Assembly (NCBI GenBank): GCA_052388135.1
Contig: JBQTIM010000092.1
Coordinates: forward strand, 1 to 16,483
Direction of reading: 5' to 3'
DNA: 16,483 nucleotides
Origin: JBQTIM01 sp052388135
GTDB taxonomy: Bacteria; Elusimicrobiota; Elusimicrobia; FEN-1173
Shown here: in pieces, positions 1 through 7,728 of the stretch
Position numbering within the stretch: the stretch's first letter is position 1
Layout of the letters: each line of letters opens with the position of its first letter
Made by a program: the position numbers and the translations under genes
The notes under the pieces: generated by a model
The model's database searches: none
Told to the model about the DNA's origin: nothing
Seen by the model: only the letters and a program-made list of their open reading frames with translations

Positions 1-1
1 G

Positions 2-1078
2 GAGGAGAAAAAAGGGCCGGGGCATTTTCAAGGCGTCACCGTCCAGCCCATGGCGCCTCGCGGCGGGCTGGAGCTGATCCTGGGCCTCATGGCCGACCCC
101 CAGTTCGGGCCCGTCCTCCTGTTCGGGTCGGGCGGCAGCTTGGTGGAAATTTACAAGGACCGCGCCGTAGGCCTGCCGCCTCTCAACACCACTCTGGCGC
201 GGCGGCTCATGGAAAAGACGCGCATCTTCCAGGCGCTGGCGGACAAGATGCCGGAGGGACTGCCGGGCCTGGAGAAACTTCTGGTCCGCTTCAGCCGGCT
301 GGCCGTGGAGCAGCCCTGGGTCAAGGAGATCGATATCAATCCTCTCCTGGCCGGGCCGAGCGGCTTCCTGGCCCTGGACGCCCGCGTGGTCCTGCACGAT
401 CCCGCCACCCCGCCGGACCGTCTGCCGCGCCCGGCCGTGCGGCCTTATCCCTCCCAATACGCACGCTCCGTCGCCCTGCGCGGCGGGGAGGCGGCGAGCC
501 TGAGGCCCATCCGTCCCGAGGACGAGCCCGCCATGATCAAGTTCCACCAGTCCTTGTCGGAGCGGACGGTCTACATGCGCTACCTGCATCCGCTCAAGCT
601 CAGCCAGCGCGTCTCCCACGAAAGGCTGGCGCGCATCTGCTTCGTGGACTACGATCGGGAAATGGTTCTGGCGGCGGAAAGAGAAGCGGGGGACGGCGGC
701 CGCGAAATCCTCGCCGTGGGCCGGCTGAGCCGGCTGGGGGAGGCTCCCGCCGCGGAGTTCGCGCTGTTGGTGGCCGACGCCTGGCAAGGGAAAGGGCTGG
801 GCACGGCCATGCTCAAGCATTTGCTGGAGATCGCCGCCCGGGAGGGCCTGGGGCAGGTGGTGGCCGAAATCCATCCCGAGAACGACGCCATGCAGAAGAT
901 TTGTTCGCGGCTGGGGTTCCGGCTGGCGCGGCGCGGAGGCGCCGTGCGGGCGGAGATCGACATCGGTGGGGCGCTAAAGTCCGCTGGTGGAAAGAGAACA
1001 TCACCGACAAATGCAATAACCCCTGTCCGTCGACGCGCCAAGTCGGGCAGGGTTAAAAACCCGAAGCCTCGCGTTTAA
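2..1078 (+). CDS. Pat-like acyl-CoA synthetase (ADP-forming)/GNAT lysine acetyltransferase, 3' part
   Basis: The reading frame is open from the first complete codon of the window, so the N-terminal part (CoA-binding and ligase domains in the full family) lies upstream; the ATG at 50 is internal. The visible first half is the end of an ATP-grasp subdomain: G-x-ELI-x-G, DPQFGPVLLFGSGG, the acidic EIDINPLL stretch and ALDARVVL are typical of ADP-forming acetyl-CoA synthetases and of the Pat/YfiQ protein acetyltransferases. The second half (about 500-960) is a GNAT domain; AWQGKGLGTAMLKHLL at 779-826 is the acetyl-CoA pyrophosphate-binding motif. In the family, such fusions acetylate active-site lysines of acyl-CoA synthetases and other enzymes in the cytoplasm. 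After the GNAT fold comes a basic tail of about 35 residues (RRRAKSGRVKNPKPRV at the end) that I do not recognise. The gene is strongly GC-rich, unlike the genes that follow. The family call is solid; the substrate is unknown. Confidence 0.85.
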   Translation, partial: EEKKGPGHFQGVTVQPMAPRGGLELILGLMADPQFGPVLLFGSGGSLVEIYKDRAVGLPPLNTTLARRLMEKTRIFQALADKMPEGLPGLEKLLVRFSRLAVEQPWVKEIDINPLLAGPSGFLALDARVVLHDPATPPDRLPRPAVRPYPSQYARSVALRGGEAASLRPIRPEDEPAMIKFHQSLSERTVYMRYLHPLKLSQRVSHERLARICFVDYDREMVLAAEREAGDGGREILAVGRLSRLGEAPAAEFALLVADAWQGKGLGTAMLKHLLEIAAREGLGQVVAEIHPENDAMQKICSRLGFRLARRGGAVRAEIDIGGALKSAGGKRTSPTNAITPVRRRAKSGRVKNPKPRV

Positions 1079-1437
1079 TTCGACTACAACTCCCCCCGCT
1101 CCTTCGGCCGTCTCGGCATGCTGGCGAGACCACCGACACCTCTCCGCTTTTTCTGCCTTCGCCGCGGACCTGCCGTCCTTCCTCCGCTTCCTGGCCGTGA
1201 GTCCCCTTACGATTCACTTTCCGGCCTTCTCGGCACGGCTTTTACATGCCTAAACTCTGTTGAGGAAGGAGGAAGAACACGCTTTATCGAGGCGCATAAT
1301 TTATCAAACGACGTCGAATTTGCGTATTTAGATTGGGTAATTTAAACGACGATTTTGGGATGTTTTGCGGGCGCGCGCCCCCCCCTCGAATCCTTAAACT
1401 GGAGACTCCTTTACATCATGGAAGGAGCACTCCGCTT
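1079..1437. other. Intergenic region between the Pat-like gene and the eight-gene run
   Basis: These 359 bases hold no convincing gene; a 75-codon open frame at 1118-1345 has no ribosome site and no recognisable protein. The left half is pyrimidine-rich with a weak hairpin (GTCTCG at 1110-1115 pairing with CGAGAC at 1125-1130), not directly followed by a T-run. The right part is abruptly AT-rich (about 1281-1360), then has a 12-base GC palindrome and a run of eight C, then the ribosome site of the next gene. The change of composition and the tight packing downstream suggest that the promoter of the eight-gene run lies here. Confidence 0.6.
1281..1385 (+). promoter_or_regulatory. Putative promoter/operator region of the eight-gene run
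   Basis: This is the only AT-rich stretch upstream of the run. Seen directly: an 8-base direct repeat AAACGACG at 1306-1313 and 1344-1351; the first copy overlaps the palindrome CGACGTCG at 1309-1316. A perfect palindrome GGGCGCGCGCCC lies at 1369-1380 and merges into a C8 run at 1378-1385. A CATAAT at 1295-1300 resembles a -10 box but lacks a good -35 partner; TTGAGG (1260-1265) with TTTATC (1283-1288) at 17 bases is another weak option. Because the first gene of the run looks like a divergent sigma factor, the promoter need not match the housekeeping consensus. Which element, if any, is the promoter is not resolved. Confidence 0.3.
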
Positions 1438-2397
1438 ATGGAATCGCCCACAACGGAAAGTCCGGACACAAAGGCGGCCGTGGAAGCGCTTTTGGATGGC
1501 TTGGCCGCCCGCGCCTGCTCCACACGTTCGCCCAGGGTTTACTACGAAATTGAACGTCAGGTTTTGCATTCCCTGGATCCTTTGGCGTTTGAAGTCGTTC
1601 GGCGCCGGCCCGGTCTTACGCCGTTGAATGTGAGGATGAGCCACTTCCGATTTTTTGCCCTCGACATGTGGCGGCGCCGGGTCGTTCGCGGCGTGGACGC
1701 GCGCTCTTTCAACCCCTATCGAGAAATGGGCGGTCGGGTGGCGGTTTTCCTGTCCGGCGTGGATCCGGCGCATTTCGAATGCGCCGGAAAGCCGCGCCGG
1801 TGGAGAAGGCGAAGCCGGGAGTATTTAAAAAATTTACATGTCGAACCCGTCGGCGTGGATTTGAAGGATTTGCCCAACGCGGTGTTTGATCAGCTTATGT
1901 CGCATCCCGCCCTCCCTGCGCGTTGGCACGCGATCCTCCAGGACTTGAAAATGGAGTCTTGGGAAGTCTTTGACCCAAAGCGGGGTTCCTTTGTGGACTG
2001 GGTCCTGCAGCGTTTTCGGTTGCGCTTGGCGGATTACGTGGCTGGGGAAGAGCATTGCGTGGCGCGATCGCTTAAGACGGAAGGAGGACGACGGCGAATG
2101 GAATTATCCAACGGGTGTTTTGACGAAATGACAGGAAATTCGTGGGGTTACGCCAGGATCGATGACGGTTTCGGAGGGTGTCCGGATCGAAATTCTCAAA
2201 GACATCATGAAAAAATGGAAGCTAAAATCGAACTGGGGTGCTTGGTCGGGCAGATGACGGATGACGATAAGAAATTTTTAGAGCCTTTGCTTTCGGGACG
2301 GGTGAAAGATTTAAAAGGCTTGGCATCTTTCTGGAGAATATCATCGGCTTGCGTTACAAAACGCCTCAAGCGCATTCGGTTTCAAATCGTTTTTTGA
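1438..2397 (+). CDS. Divergent sigma-70-factor-like protein
   Basis: The start is ATG 1438, ten bases after GAAGGAG (1421-1427); upstream in-frame ATGs such as 1333 lack a ribosome site. The product is 319 residues, soluble, very Arg-rich, with no signal peptide. Residues about 165-205 contain WEVFDPKRGSFVDWVLQRF, which resembles the FDPxRGSFxxW motif of sigma-70 region 2 in ECF-type factors. The last ~30 residues (LKGLASFWRISSACVTKRLK) look like a region-4 helix-turn-helix of the 'ExAxxxxISxxTVxxRLxRA' type. If so it would direct RNA polymerase to special promoters, perhaps those of its own locus. Oddities: about 160 residues precede the region-2-like motif, far longer than in a normal ECF factor, and carry no domain I recognise; the 80 residues between the two motifs are Cys/His-containing and low in similarity to anything I know. 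It could instead be another DNA-binding regulator. It is first of eight tightly spaced genes including a two-component pair. The reading as a gene is strong, the function moderate to weak. Confidence 0.5.
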   Translation: MESPTTESPDTKAAVEALLDGLAARACSTRSPRVYYEIERQVLHSLDPLAFEVVRRRPGLTPLNVRMSHFRFFALDMWRRRVVRGVDARSFNPYREMGGRVAVFLSGVDPAHFECAGKPRRWRRRSREYLKNLHVEPVGVDLKDLPNAVFDQLMSHPALPARWHAILQDLKMESWEVFDPKRGSFVDWVLQRFRLRLADYVAGEEHCVARSLKTEGGRRRMELSNGCFDEMTGNSWGYARIDDGFGGCPDRNSQRHHEKMEAKIELGCLVGQMTDDDKKFLEPLLSGRVKDLKGLASFWRISSACVTKRLKRIRFQIVF

Positions 2398-2439
2398 TCG
2401 CGCTGTCCACCCCCGGCTTATTTTGCTATTTTTTGCGAC

Positions 2440-3630
2440 ATGAGGCGTTGTCGTCGCGCGGGCATCCCTTCCTTCACGGTGTTGATTTTAATGGCGTTGT
2501 CCGTGGCCGGGAACCCGGCGATGGAGAAGGATGGGCCGTCACCCGCGGAAGCGATCGAGAGGCCTTTGCTCTCGGTGAAAAGGGGGGGTGGAGGGTGGAG
2601 CCCGCTTTCAACGGAACGGCCCGTGACTCAAGCGATGGATCGCTTGGAGAAGAGACGAGCCGTTTTGGAGGACCTGGCGCGCGTTCCGGGTGTTTTAGCC
2701 CGGGTGGACGGCGATGGGATTTCGCTTGAATTGAGCCAGGAGTGGGAAGGTCCCGACACTCGGTTCCTCGAGCTGGTTCGGCGTTTGGCCGGAACGTATT
2801 ACTCTCCCCGCGCGCGGTTGATCCGGCCGGACTCGGAGGACCGGGTCACCCGCGGTATCGCCGCCTTGCTGGCCGGCTTCGACATCGTACCTTTGGGCAA
2901 TATACGGTTCGAATACGGAGACGTGAGGAGCCTTCGCCTGACCGCGTCGCCCCTCTTGACGGGAGAACCCCCCGCCGGTGTGCATCTTGAATCCTTGCAT
3001 TCCGTGCCGCCGCCGGACGACAAGCATCCCTTGGCTTTCCATATTTCCTGCCTGGAGACGGACGGATTACGGAGTTGGTTTTTGAACGTTAGAGATGGGG
3101 CGGGGAAAACCGTTCGTCGTTTCACCGGTAAAGAAGCATCGTTCCTCACCGTTTACTGGGACGGCAAGGATGGGAATCGACGGCCTGTCGCTCCTGGTGT
3201 GTACGAAGCGGTTTTGACCGCTTCAAGCCGTGGAGGACGGAACGGCCAAGACCGTATCCGGGTCGCGATACGGCCGCCTTCCTTCATTGTCTACGATCCG
3301 CCTCCCGCGGCTCCGGGGAGGAAATGGTTTCGATTGATTCGATTCATGGAAAGCCGAAGCACGCTTTCCGGGGCCATGAAGCTCGCCGTTGAACAAATCG
3401 CCCAGACCCTGAAAATTTATCCCGATCGGCGGATCAGCGTGGAAGGATACGCGGATTCCCGCGAGTTCAGCCCGGAGCGTTTGGCTCTGGGCCGGGCCGA
3501 GGCCGTGGTCGCTTTGTTGACAAATCGCTTCGGCGTTCGTCCGGAACAAGTCGAACTAAAAGGCCACGCGCCCCAGCGGGCGCCCCCCGGCGAATTCCTG
3601 CAGAAGGCCGTCGTTTATTTCATTGAATAA
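2440..3630 (+). CDS. Secreted OmpA-family protein with FlgD-like Ig domain
   Basis: The product is 396 residues. ATG 2440 gives a good Sec signal peptide (MRRCRR, then a hydrophobic stretch FTVLILMALSVAG), which favours it over ATG 2491 or 2521; no strong ribosome site is visible. Residues about 30-190 are unrecognised. Residues about 196-280 look like a FlgD/CTD-type Ig fold (FLNVRDGAGKTVRRF, VYWDGKDGNRRPVAPGVYEA). Residues about 305-396 are an OmpA-like domain: ISVEGYADSREFSPERLALG followed by RAEAVVALL. It keeps the Asp of the 'G-T/A-D-S' motif and the Arg of 'RAxxV', the residues that bind diaminopimelate in the family, so it probably tethers an envelope component to peptidoglycan in the periplasm. 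A G7 run at 2582-2588 lies near the 5' end. It follows the sigma-like gene by 42 bases and abuts the kinase gene (TAA then ATG). It might sense or anchor the surface apparatus encoded downstream; this is inference. Confidence 0.75.
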   Translation: MRRCRRAGIPSFTVLILMALSVAGNPAMEKDGPSPAEAIERPLLSVKRGGGGWSPLSTERPVTQAMDRLEKRRAVLEDLARVPGVLARVDGDGISLELSQEWEGPDTRFLELVRRLAGTYYSPRARLIRPDSEDRVTRGIAALLAGFDIVPLGNIRFEYGDVRSLRLTASPLLTGEPPAGVHLESLHSVPPPDDKHPLAFHISCLETDGLRSWFLNVRDGAGKTVRRFTGKEASFLTVYWDGKDGNRRPVAPGVYEAVLTASSRGGRNGQDRIRVAIRPPSFIVYDPPPAAPGRKWFRLIRFMESRSTLSGAMKLAVEQIAQTLKIYPDRRISVEGYADSREFSPERLALGRAEAVVALLTNRFGVRPEQVELKGHAPQRAPPGEFLQKAVVYFIE

Positions 3631-5310
3631 ATGCGTCTTTTCTCGAAGTTTTTCATTTTATTCCTTTTGGCGGCTTTAGGCCCGCTCCTTTTCCTGGGTT
3701 GGCGCTTGACCCGGGAAATGGAAAGAGGATTGCGCGCATCCACTTTGCGGTTGCAACATGGCCTGGCGGATAGGACCGCCGAGGGCATCTGGAGCGAATT
3801 GGAGAACCTGCGCGGCGTATTGGCCGTCATTCAACGAGCGCCTGAACTGTCGAAAGGCCCGCAGGCCCGTCGTGCCCTGTTGGAATCGATCCTAAACAAC
3901 TACCCCCCCGTGATGGACGTCGTGGTTTTTAACAAAACCTTCCGGCCGGTGGACGCTTTGTGCCGGTTGAGCCCCTGCGGCGGCGAGGCGTTTTTCCGCG
4001 ACGCCGCCGTGGTTCGCTCTGCCATCGCTGAAAAGGGGTTTTATTTGGGAGACAGCAACCCCGCTCCTTATCCGGCCGTTAAAATCTGCGTCCCCCAGGA
4101 CTCGATGAACTCGGAGGCTCCCGGCTACCTCTCGGCGCGGATAAATCTATTGGATTTGAGCCGGAAATTGCAGGGTTTGGATTTGGGATCGGGCGGCCGC
4201 GTTTACGTCCTGAACGAAGAGGGGCACCTCTTGGCCGATTCGGCCCGAAGCGTTCCGCTCACGGAAAGTGTTCCCATGGCGCCCGAAATCTTTAAAAGCG
4301 ATTGGCGGGAGGGGGAATATGTGGGTCCGGTGGGCCGAGCTCTCGGGGTCAAGGCCGCCGTTCCGCACACGGGATGGGTTTTGATTTTCGAGCAGCCCGC
4401 CGCGGCGGCGTTCCGCCTGATGGAGCAGGTGCGCCGCCGGGTCCGGCTGACCTTTTTTATCGCCATTCTTTTGGCCGCGGGCCTGTGCCTCGCCTCCACG
4501 CGGTTCCTGATCCGGGCCTTGGGGGAGTTCAGGCGGGCGGTTCGGACCATGCGGGAAGGCCGCTTCGACGCCGTCATCACGGCCCGCTCCACGGACGAGA
4601 TCGGCGCTTTCGCGCAGGAACTGCGGGAGGCTCAAGGCGCCATCGAGCGGCGGACGCGCCAGGCCACCATCGGCCTCATGGCCCAGCGCCTGGGCCACGA
4701 TCTCCGCCAGCTTCTCATGGCCGTTCGCGACAGCCTGGAGGTGATCCGTCGTCACGCTCCCGGCGCGGACGCCGTTGCCCTGCGTCATTTCGACTTGATC
4801 ATGGAAGAAGTGGACCGCGGAAACGGTAGTGTGGAAGAAATTTTAACCTTCGGTCGGGACACCCCGGTGAAACGCCGTTCCCACGATATGACGGTTTTGG
4901 CCCGCAAAGCGGTTGAAGAAGTCCGATTCCCTAAGGAGGTGGAGGTGATGTTTTCCATGCCGGAGAGCCTTCCCTCCTGCCGCGCGGACGGAACGCAGGT
5001 CCATCGCGCGCTCGTCAACCTGCTCCGGAACGCTTTGGAGGCCTTGCCGGGCCGTGGACGAATTCTCGTTTCAGCCTTTGAAACGGAAGGCCGGGTGATT
5101 CTTCGCGTGGCGGATGACGGTCCCGGAATACCGCCGGAACTGCAAGAAAAGATTTTTGAAGAGTTTTTCACCACGAAACCTCGCGGCACGGGATTGGGAA
5201 TGGGGATCGTGAAAAAAATCATGGACCTGCACGGAGGCGCTGTCAAAGTGCGGAGTTCCCCGGGGGAAGGGACCACGGTGGACCTTGAATTTATGAGCGA
5301 ACATTCATGA
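3631..5310 (+). CDS. Membrane sensor histidine kinase (Cache-like sensor, HAMP, HATPase)
   Basis: The product is 559 residues. TM1 spans residues ~5-25 (FFILFLLAALGPLLFLGW); an extracytoplasmic domain follows (~27-268), Cache-like by size and by GYLSARINLLDLS, GGRVYVLNEEGHLLADS and HTGWVLIFEQP, with Cys in DALCRLSPCGG and KICVPQ. TM2 is ~271-297, then HAMP (~290-345, ending STDEIGAFAQEL). The phospho-acceptor is H356 in LGHDLRQLL. The ATPase has the N-box NLLRNALEA (N467), the G1 box DDGPGI (495-500), FFTTKPRGTGLGMGI and HGGAVKVRSSPGEGTT. By family it autophosphorylates on H356 and passes phosphate to a regulator, almost certainly the product of the next gene, whose ATG overlaps its stop by four bases. 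It starts directly after the previous stop, so translation is probably coupled. The ligand is unknown; Cache domains usually bind small molecules, but here a cell-surface cue is equally possible. Confidence 0.9.
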   Translation: MRLFSKFFILFLLAALGPLLFLGWRLTREMERGLRASTLRLQHGLADRTAEGIWSELENLRGVLAVIQRAPELSKGPQARRALLESILNNYPPVMDVVVFNKTFRPVDALCRLSPCGGEAFFRDAAVVRSAIAEKGFYLGDSNPAPYPAVKICVPQDSMNSEAPGYLSARINLLDLSRKLQGLDLGSGGRVYVLNEEGHLLADSARSVPLTESVPMAPEIFKSDWREGEYVGPVGRALGVKAAVPHTGWVLIFEQPAAAAFRLMEQVRRRVRLTFFIAILLAAGLCLASTRFLIRALGEFRRAVRTMREGRFDAVITARSTDEIGAFAQELREAQGAIERRTRQATIGLMAQRLGHDLRQLLMAVRDSLEVIRRHAPGADAVALRHFDLIMEEVDRGNGSVEEILTFGRDTPVKRRSHDMTVLARKAVEEVRFPKEVEVMFSMPESLPSCRADGTQVHRALVNLLRNALEALPGRGRILVSAFETEGRVILRVADDGPGIPPELQEKIFEEFFTTKPRGTGLGMGIVKKIMDLHGGAVKVRSSPGEGTTVDLEFMSEHS

Positions 5311-5999
5311 AGAAACGATTCAGAATCGTCTTGGCCGATGATCATCCGGCGATCCGCGAGTCCATCGCGGCGGCCATCCAAGACAATCACGCGGACCGCT
5401 TGGAGGTTGTGGCGCAGGCCGGCGACGGGGTCAGCGCCCTGGAAGAAGTGCGCCGGCACAAGCCGGATCTGGTCGTTCTGGATATAGGGCTTCCTCGCAT
5501 GGACGGGACTCAAGTTTTGAGGGAAATTAAAAGGTTTAACTTAGAAACACTGGTCCTCGTGTTCTCCATGTACGAGGATCAAGCCCATGTGGTGGAAGCC
5601 ATTCGCTGCGGCGCGGACGATTATTTGTTCAAGCAAGAGGCGCGGCCGGGGGATGTCGCCCTCCACATCCTCCGCGCTCTGGAAAAGGAACTTCCCGTGC
5701 AGGACCGTCTTCACGAACGTCTGTTCAGCGCTTTGCGCCGCATGGATCCTGATCGGCTGGATTTAGGCCTTGCGGAGCTTACGCCGGCGGAATTGGACGT
5801 GTTGAAATGGGCGGCTCACCGCGGCTACTCCATGAAGGAAATAGCTCGGGCGCACGGAGGCGTATCGGAACTGACCGTGCGGAAACATTTTGAGCGGATT
5901 TACGCGAAATTGGGAGCGCGCAACCAAGCTCATGCGGTTTCGTTGGCCGTGAAATACGGGCTTATAGACCCGGATTTAGCCGAACCGAAATCGGACTGA
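5307..5999 (+). CDS. NarL/LuxR-family response regulator
   Basis: The product is 230 residues. The receiver domain is ~4-128 with acidic D11/D12, phospho-acceptor D59 in VVLDIGLPRMDG, the switch Ser at 87 (LVFSMYED) and K109 (ADDYLFKQ), all in the usual places. A linker follows, then a LuxR/GerE-type HTH at ~157-220 (LTPAELDVLKWAAHRGYSMK, EIARAHGG, SELTVRKHFERIYAKLGARN). This is a cytoplasmic DNA-binding regulator activated by phosphorylation. The ATGA overlap with the kinase gene at 5307-5310 and the matching family type make these a cognate pair. The HTH has one unusual insertion-like GG (HGGVSELTV) where 'LxxSxxTV' is usual. The likely target is the promoter region upstream of 1438 or the downstream surface genes; no binding site can be assigned by eye. 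Confidence 0.92.
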   Translation: MKKRFRIVLADDHPAIRESIAAAIQDNHADRLEVVAQAGDGVSALEEVRRHKPDLVVLDIGLPRMDGTQVLREIKRFNLETLVLVFSMYEDQAHVVEAIRCGADDYLFKQEARPGDVALHILRALEKELPVQDRLHERLFSALRRMDPDRLDLGLAELTPAELDVLKWAAHRGYSMKEIARAHGGVSELTVRKHFERIYAKLGARNQAHAVSLAVKYGLIDPDLAEPKSD

Positions 6000-6001
6000 G
6001 G

Positions 6002-7621
6002 ATGGGCGGGACTCTTCTTCTCTTTATCCTGATTTCCCTTGGACCTGCCGGGTGGGCGTGGGCCTCTCAAAACAACGCCCTTACGGCACCCTGGGTGGAC
6101 GATTGCCGGAACGCCGGTCGTTTTCAGACTCCGTTTCTGGGAGGAAAAATCCGGACGGCTCCCGGTGGAGTCTTGGTGTCGCGGGGGCCTGAGCCGGACG
6201 GTGGGGTTGATTGGCCCAACGCGGATGGTGTCGTCCATGTGTCGCTGCGGCGCCTCCCTTTCGTGGAACTTTCAGCGGCGGGGCCCGAGCATCCCGGGGA
6301 CCGATGGTTGGGGTCGTTTGTTTTTTTTAAAAACAACGACGCTCGGGATTTTAACGGCGAAGTGTTTTTTCAAGGGACGACGGACAGAACGGGGATTCTT
6401 CTTTTGGACGCGCGGGAATTCGCCGCTCGGTTTCCGGGTTCCGGGTTTTATTGGATCAGGTTGCGTCCCGCCTTCCCCGGACAGGGATTCTTTTTTCGGC
6501 GGGTGGCCGTCTTTGGGGAAGAGTCGGGCCAGGGCTTGCGCGGGGAATATTACGCGGGCATGAATTTCGACGACCTGAAAACCGTGCGTTTGGACCCTGT
6601 CGTGGATTTTGATTGGGGAACCGGCGCGCCTGTCCCCGGTGTCGGACGGGATTCGTTTTCGGTCCGCTGGAGCGGGCAAATCAAGCCGGCCCGGTCGGAT
6701 GATTATACCTTCACCGTTTTATCCGATGACGGAGCCCGTTTGTGGGTGGACGGCCGATTGCTGGTGGACCGCTGGTACGACCAGCTTGCGTCGGACGCGG
6801 CCGGAGCGATACGTCTGGACGCGGGACGTTTCTACGACATTCGAATGGACGTTTACGAGAATGCGCTTTTAGCCGCGGCCCGTTTATCCTGGTCCGGTTC
6901 GAAACAGGAGAAAGAAGTGATTCCCAGGCGCTGTCTCTTTCCTCCGGTTTTGCCTGCCCCCGTTTTGTCGCCGGCCGGAGGGATATTTACGAAACCCGTC
7001 CGGGTGGCGGCGTCTTCTCAAGAAGTCGGGGTTGTTGTTCGATACAGACTTGATGGACGGATTCCGAACGCGAACGACGACGTTCTCCCAAACGGCGGGT
7101 TGCGGGTCGCCCGAACCGCGACCGTCGCCGTAAACGCTTGGAAAGAAGGCTATCGCTCAAGCGCGGTGACCCGGGCGGATTTTTTCATCAGTGCGGCATC
7201 GGCGTCGGACTTCGTTCGGCGCGGCCAAATCGAGCTGTCTCAAGAAGAAATCCCCGAGGCTTTGTTGACCTTCGCGCAAGCCCTTTCCCGAAACCCCCGC
7301 GATGCCGCGGCGCGCGAGGGTTACGCCGCGGCCGCAGGCCTTTTGAAGGAATGGGGCGGCGCGCCTGAGGCGCCCGTTCTTTCCCCGGCCGGTGGGCTCT
7401 ACGCCGGCCCGATTGACGCGACCATTCAAAACGTCGTTCCAGGGGCGCTTTACCGATACACGGTGGATGGGCGGGAACCGCACCCGTCCGACCCTCCCTT
7501 TCCAACTCCCGGCTCTTTGCGGATCGCTCAGACTCAAAACCTCCGCGTTAAAGCCTGGATGGAAAACCACCGGGCGAGCCCTTCCGCTCAAATCACCTAC
7601 CAGATCGATCGGCACCGCTAG
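6002..7621 (+). CDS. Secreted PA14-domain protein with two chitobiase-type Ig-like domains
   Basis: The product is 539 residues. A Sec signal peptide at the start (LLLFILISLGPAGWAWA, cleavage near residue 22) supports ATG 6002, although only GAGG directly adjoins it; the gene begins two bases after the previous stop, so coupling is likely. Residues ~25-175 are unrecognised, beta-rich by look. PA14 spans ~181-312 (GEYYAGMNFDDL, VRWSGQIKPARSDDYTF, LSDDGARLWVDGRLLVDRW); this fold binds carbohydrate in many surface proteins. Residues ~319-397 and ~457-539 are two copies of the chitobiase/beta-hexosaminidase C-terminal type (APVLSPAGG, YRLDGRIPNANDD or YTVDGREPHPSD, VKAW). Between them, ~400-450 is a helical stretch resembling one TPR (GQIELSQEEIPEALLTFAQA). 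No hydrolase catalytic domain is present, so a binding or structural role at the surface fits better than enzymatic activity. No CTD sorting domain is seen at its own C-terminus. Confidence 0.8.
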   Translation: MGGTLLLFILISLGPAGWAWASQNNALTAPWVDDCRNAGRFQTPFLGGKIRTAPGGVLVSRGPEPDGGVDWPNADGVVHVSLRRLPFVELSAAGPEHPGDRWLGSFVFFKNNDARDFNGEVFFQGTTDRTGILLLDAREFAARFPGSGFYWIRLRPAFPGQGFFFRRVAVFGEESGQGLRGEYYAGMNFDDLKTVRLDPVVDFDWGTGAPVPGVGRDSFSVRWSGQIKPARSDDYTFTVLSDDGARLWVDGRLLVDRWYDQLASDAAGAIRLDAGRFYDIRMDVYENALLAAARLSWSGSKQEKEVIPRRCLFPPVLPAPVLSPAGGIFTKPVRVAASSQEVGVVVRYRLDGRIPNANDDVLPNGGLRVARTATVAVNAWKEGYRSSAVTRADFFISAASASDFVRRGQIELSQEEIPEALLTFAQALSRNPRDAAAREGYAAAAGLLKEWGGAPEAPVLSPAGGLYAGPIDATIQNVVPGALYRYTVDGREPHPSDPPFPTPGSLRIAQTQNLRVKAWMENHRASPSAQITYQIDRHR

Positions 7622-7639
7622 CGCGTCCTCGAAAACAGC

Positions 7640-7666
7640 CCGTTTCCGGATGCGGCGGTAAAACGG
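7640..7666 (+). other. Possible RNA hairpin in the 107-base gap
   Basis: CCGTTT at 7640-7645 can pair with AAACGG at 7661-7666, and CCG 7646-7648 with CGG 7653-7655 inside. It is not followed by a T-run, so it is not a standard intrinsic terminator. It lies in the only sizeable gap of the eight-gene run and could be a processing or attenuation element separating regulatory from structural genes. It is short enough to have arisen by chance. Confidence 0.25.
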
Positions 7667-7712
7667 TTCCGGCCAACTCCAGAGACTCTTATGTAAGCGT
7701 CATGAATGTCTC

Positions 7713-7719
7713 GAGGAGG
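7713..7719 (+). promoter_or_regulatory. Ribosome binding site that fixes the start of the CTD protein
   Basis: GAGGAGG lies nine bases before ATG 7729. An upstream in-frame ATG at 7702 has no such site and would place this sequence inside the coding region, so 7729 is the better start. Confidence 0.75.
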
Positions 7720-7728
7720 TTTTCGGCC

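Noticed and set aside
950..1053. Alternate frame over the basic tail of the Pat-like gene (KVRWWKENITDKCNNPC)
   Set aside because: Considered as a sign of a frameshift near the stop; too short and unrecognised to support either an indel or a separate gene.
1110..1130. Terminator of the Pat-like gene
   Set aside because: Six-pair stem with a mismatched 9-base loop; the nearest T-run is some 15-20 bases further on.
1118..1345. 75-codon open frame on the plus strand in the intergenic region
   Set aside because: No ribosome site, low-complexity Pro/Arg-rich start, no recognisable protein, and it runs through the probable promoter.
2582..2588. G7 tract as a phase-variation switch in the OmpA-like gene
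   Set aside because: Seven bases is short for slippage control in GC-rich DNA, and the frame is intact; not enough evidence to claim.
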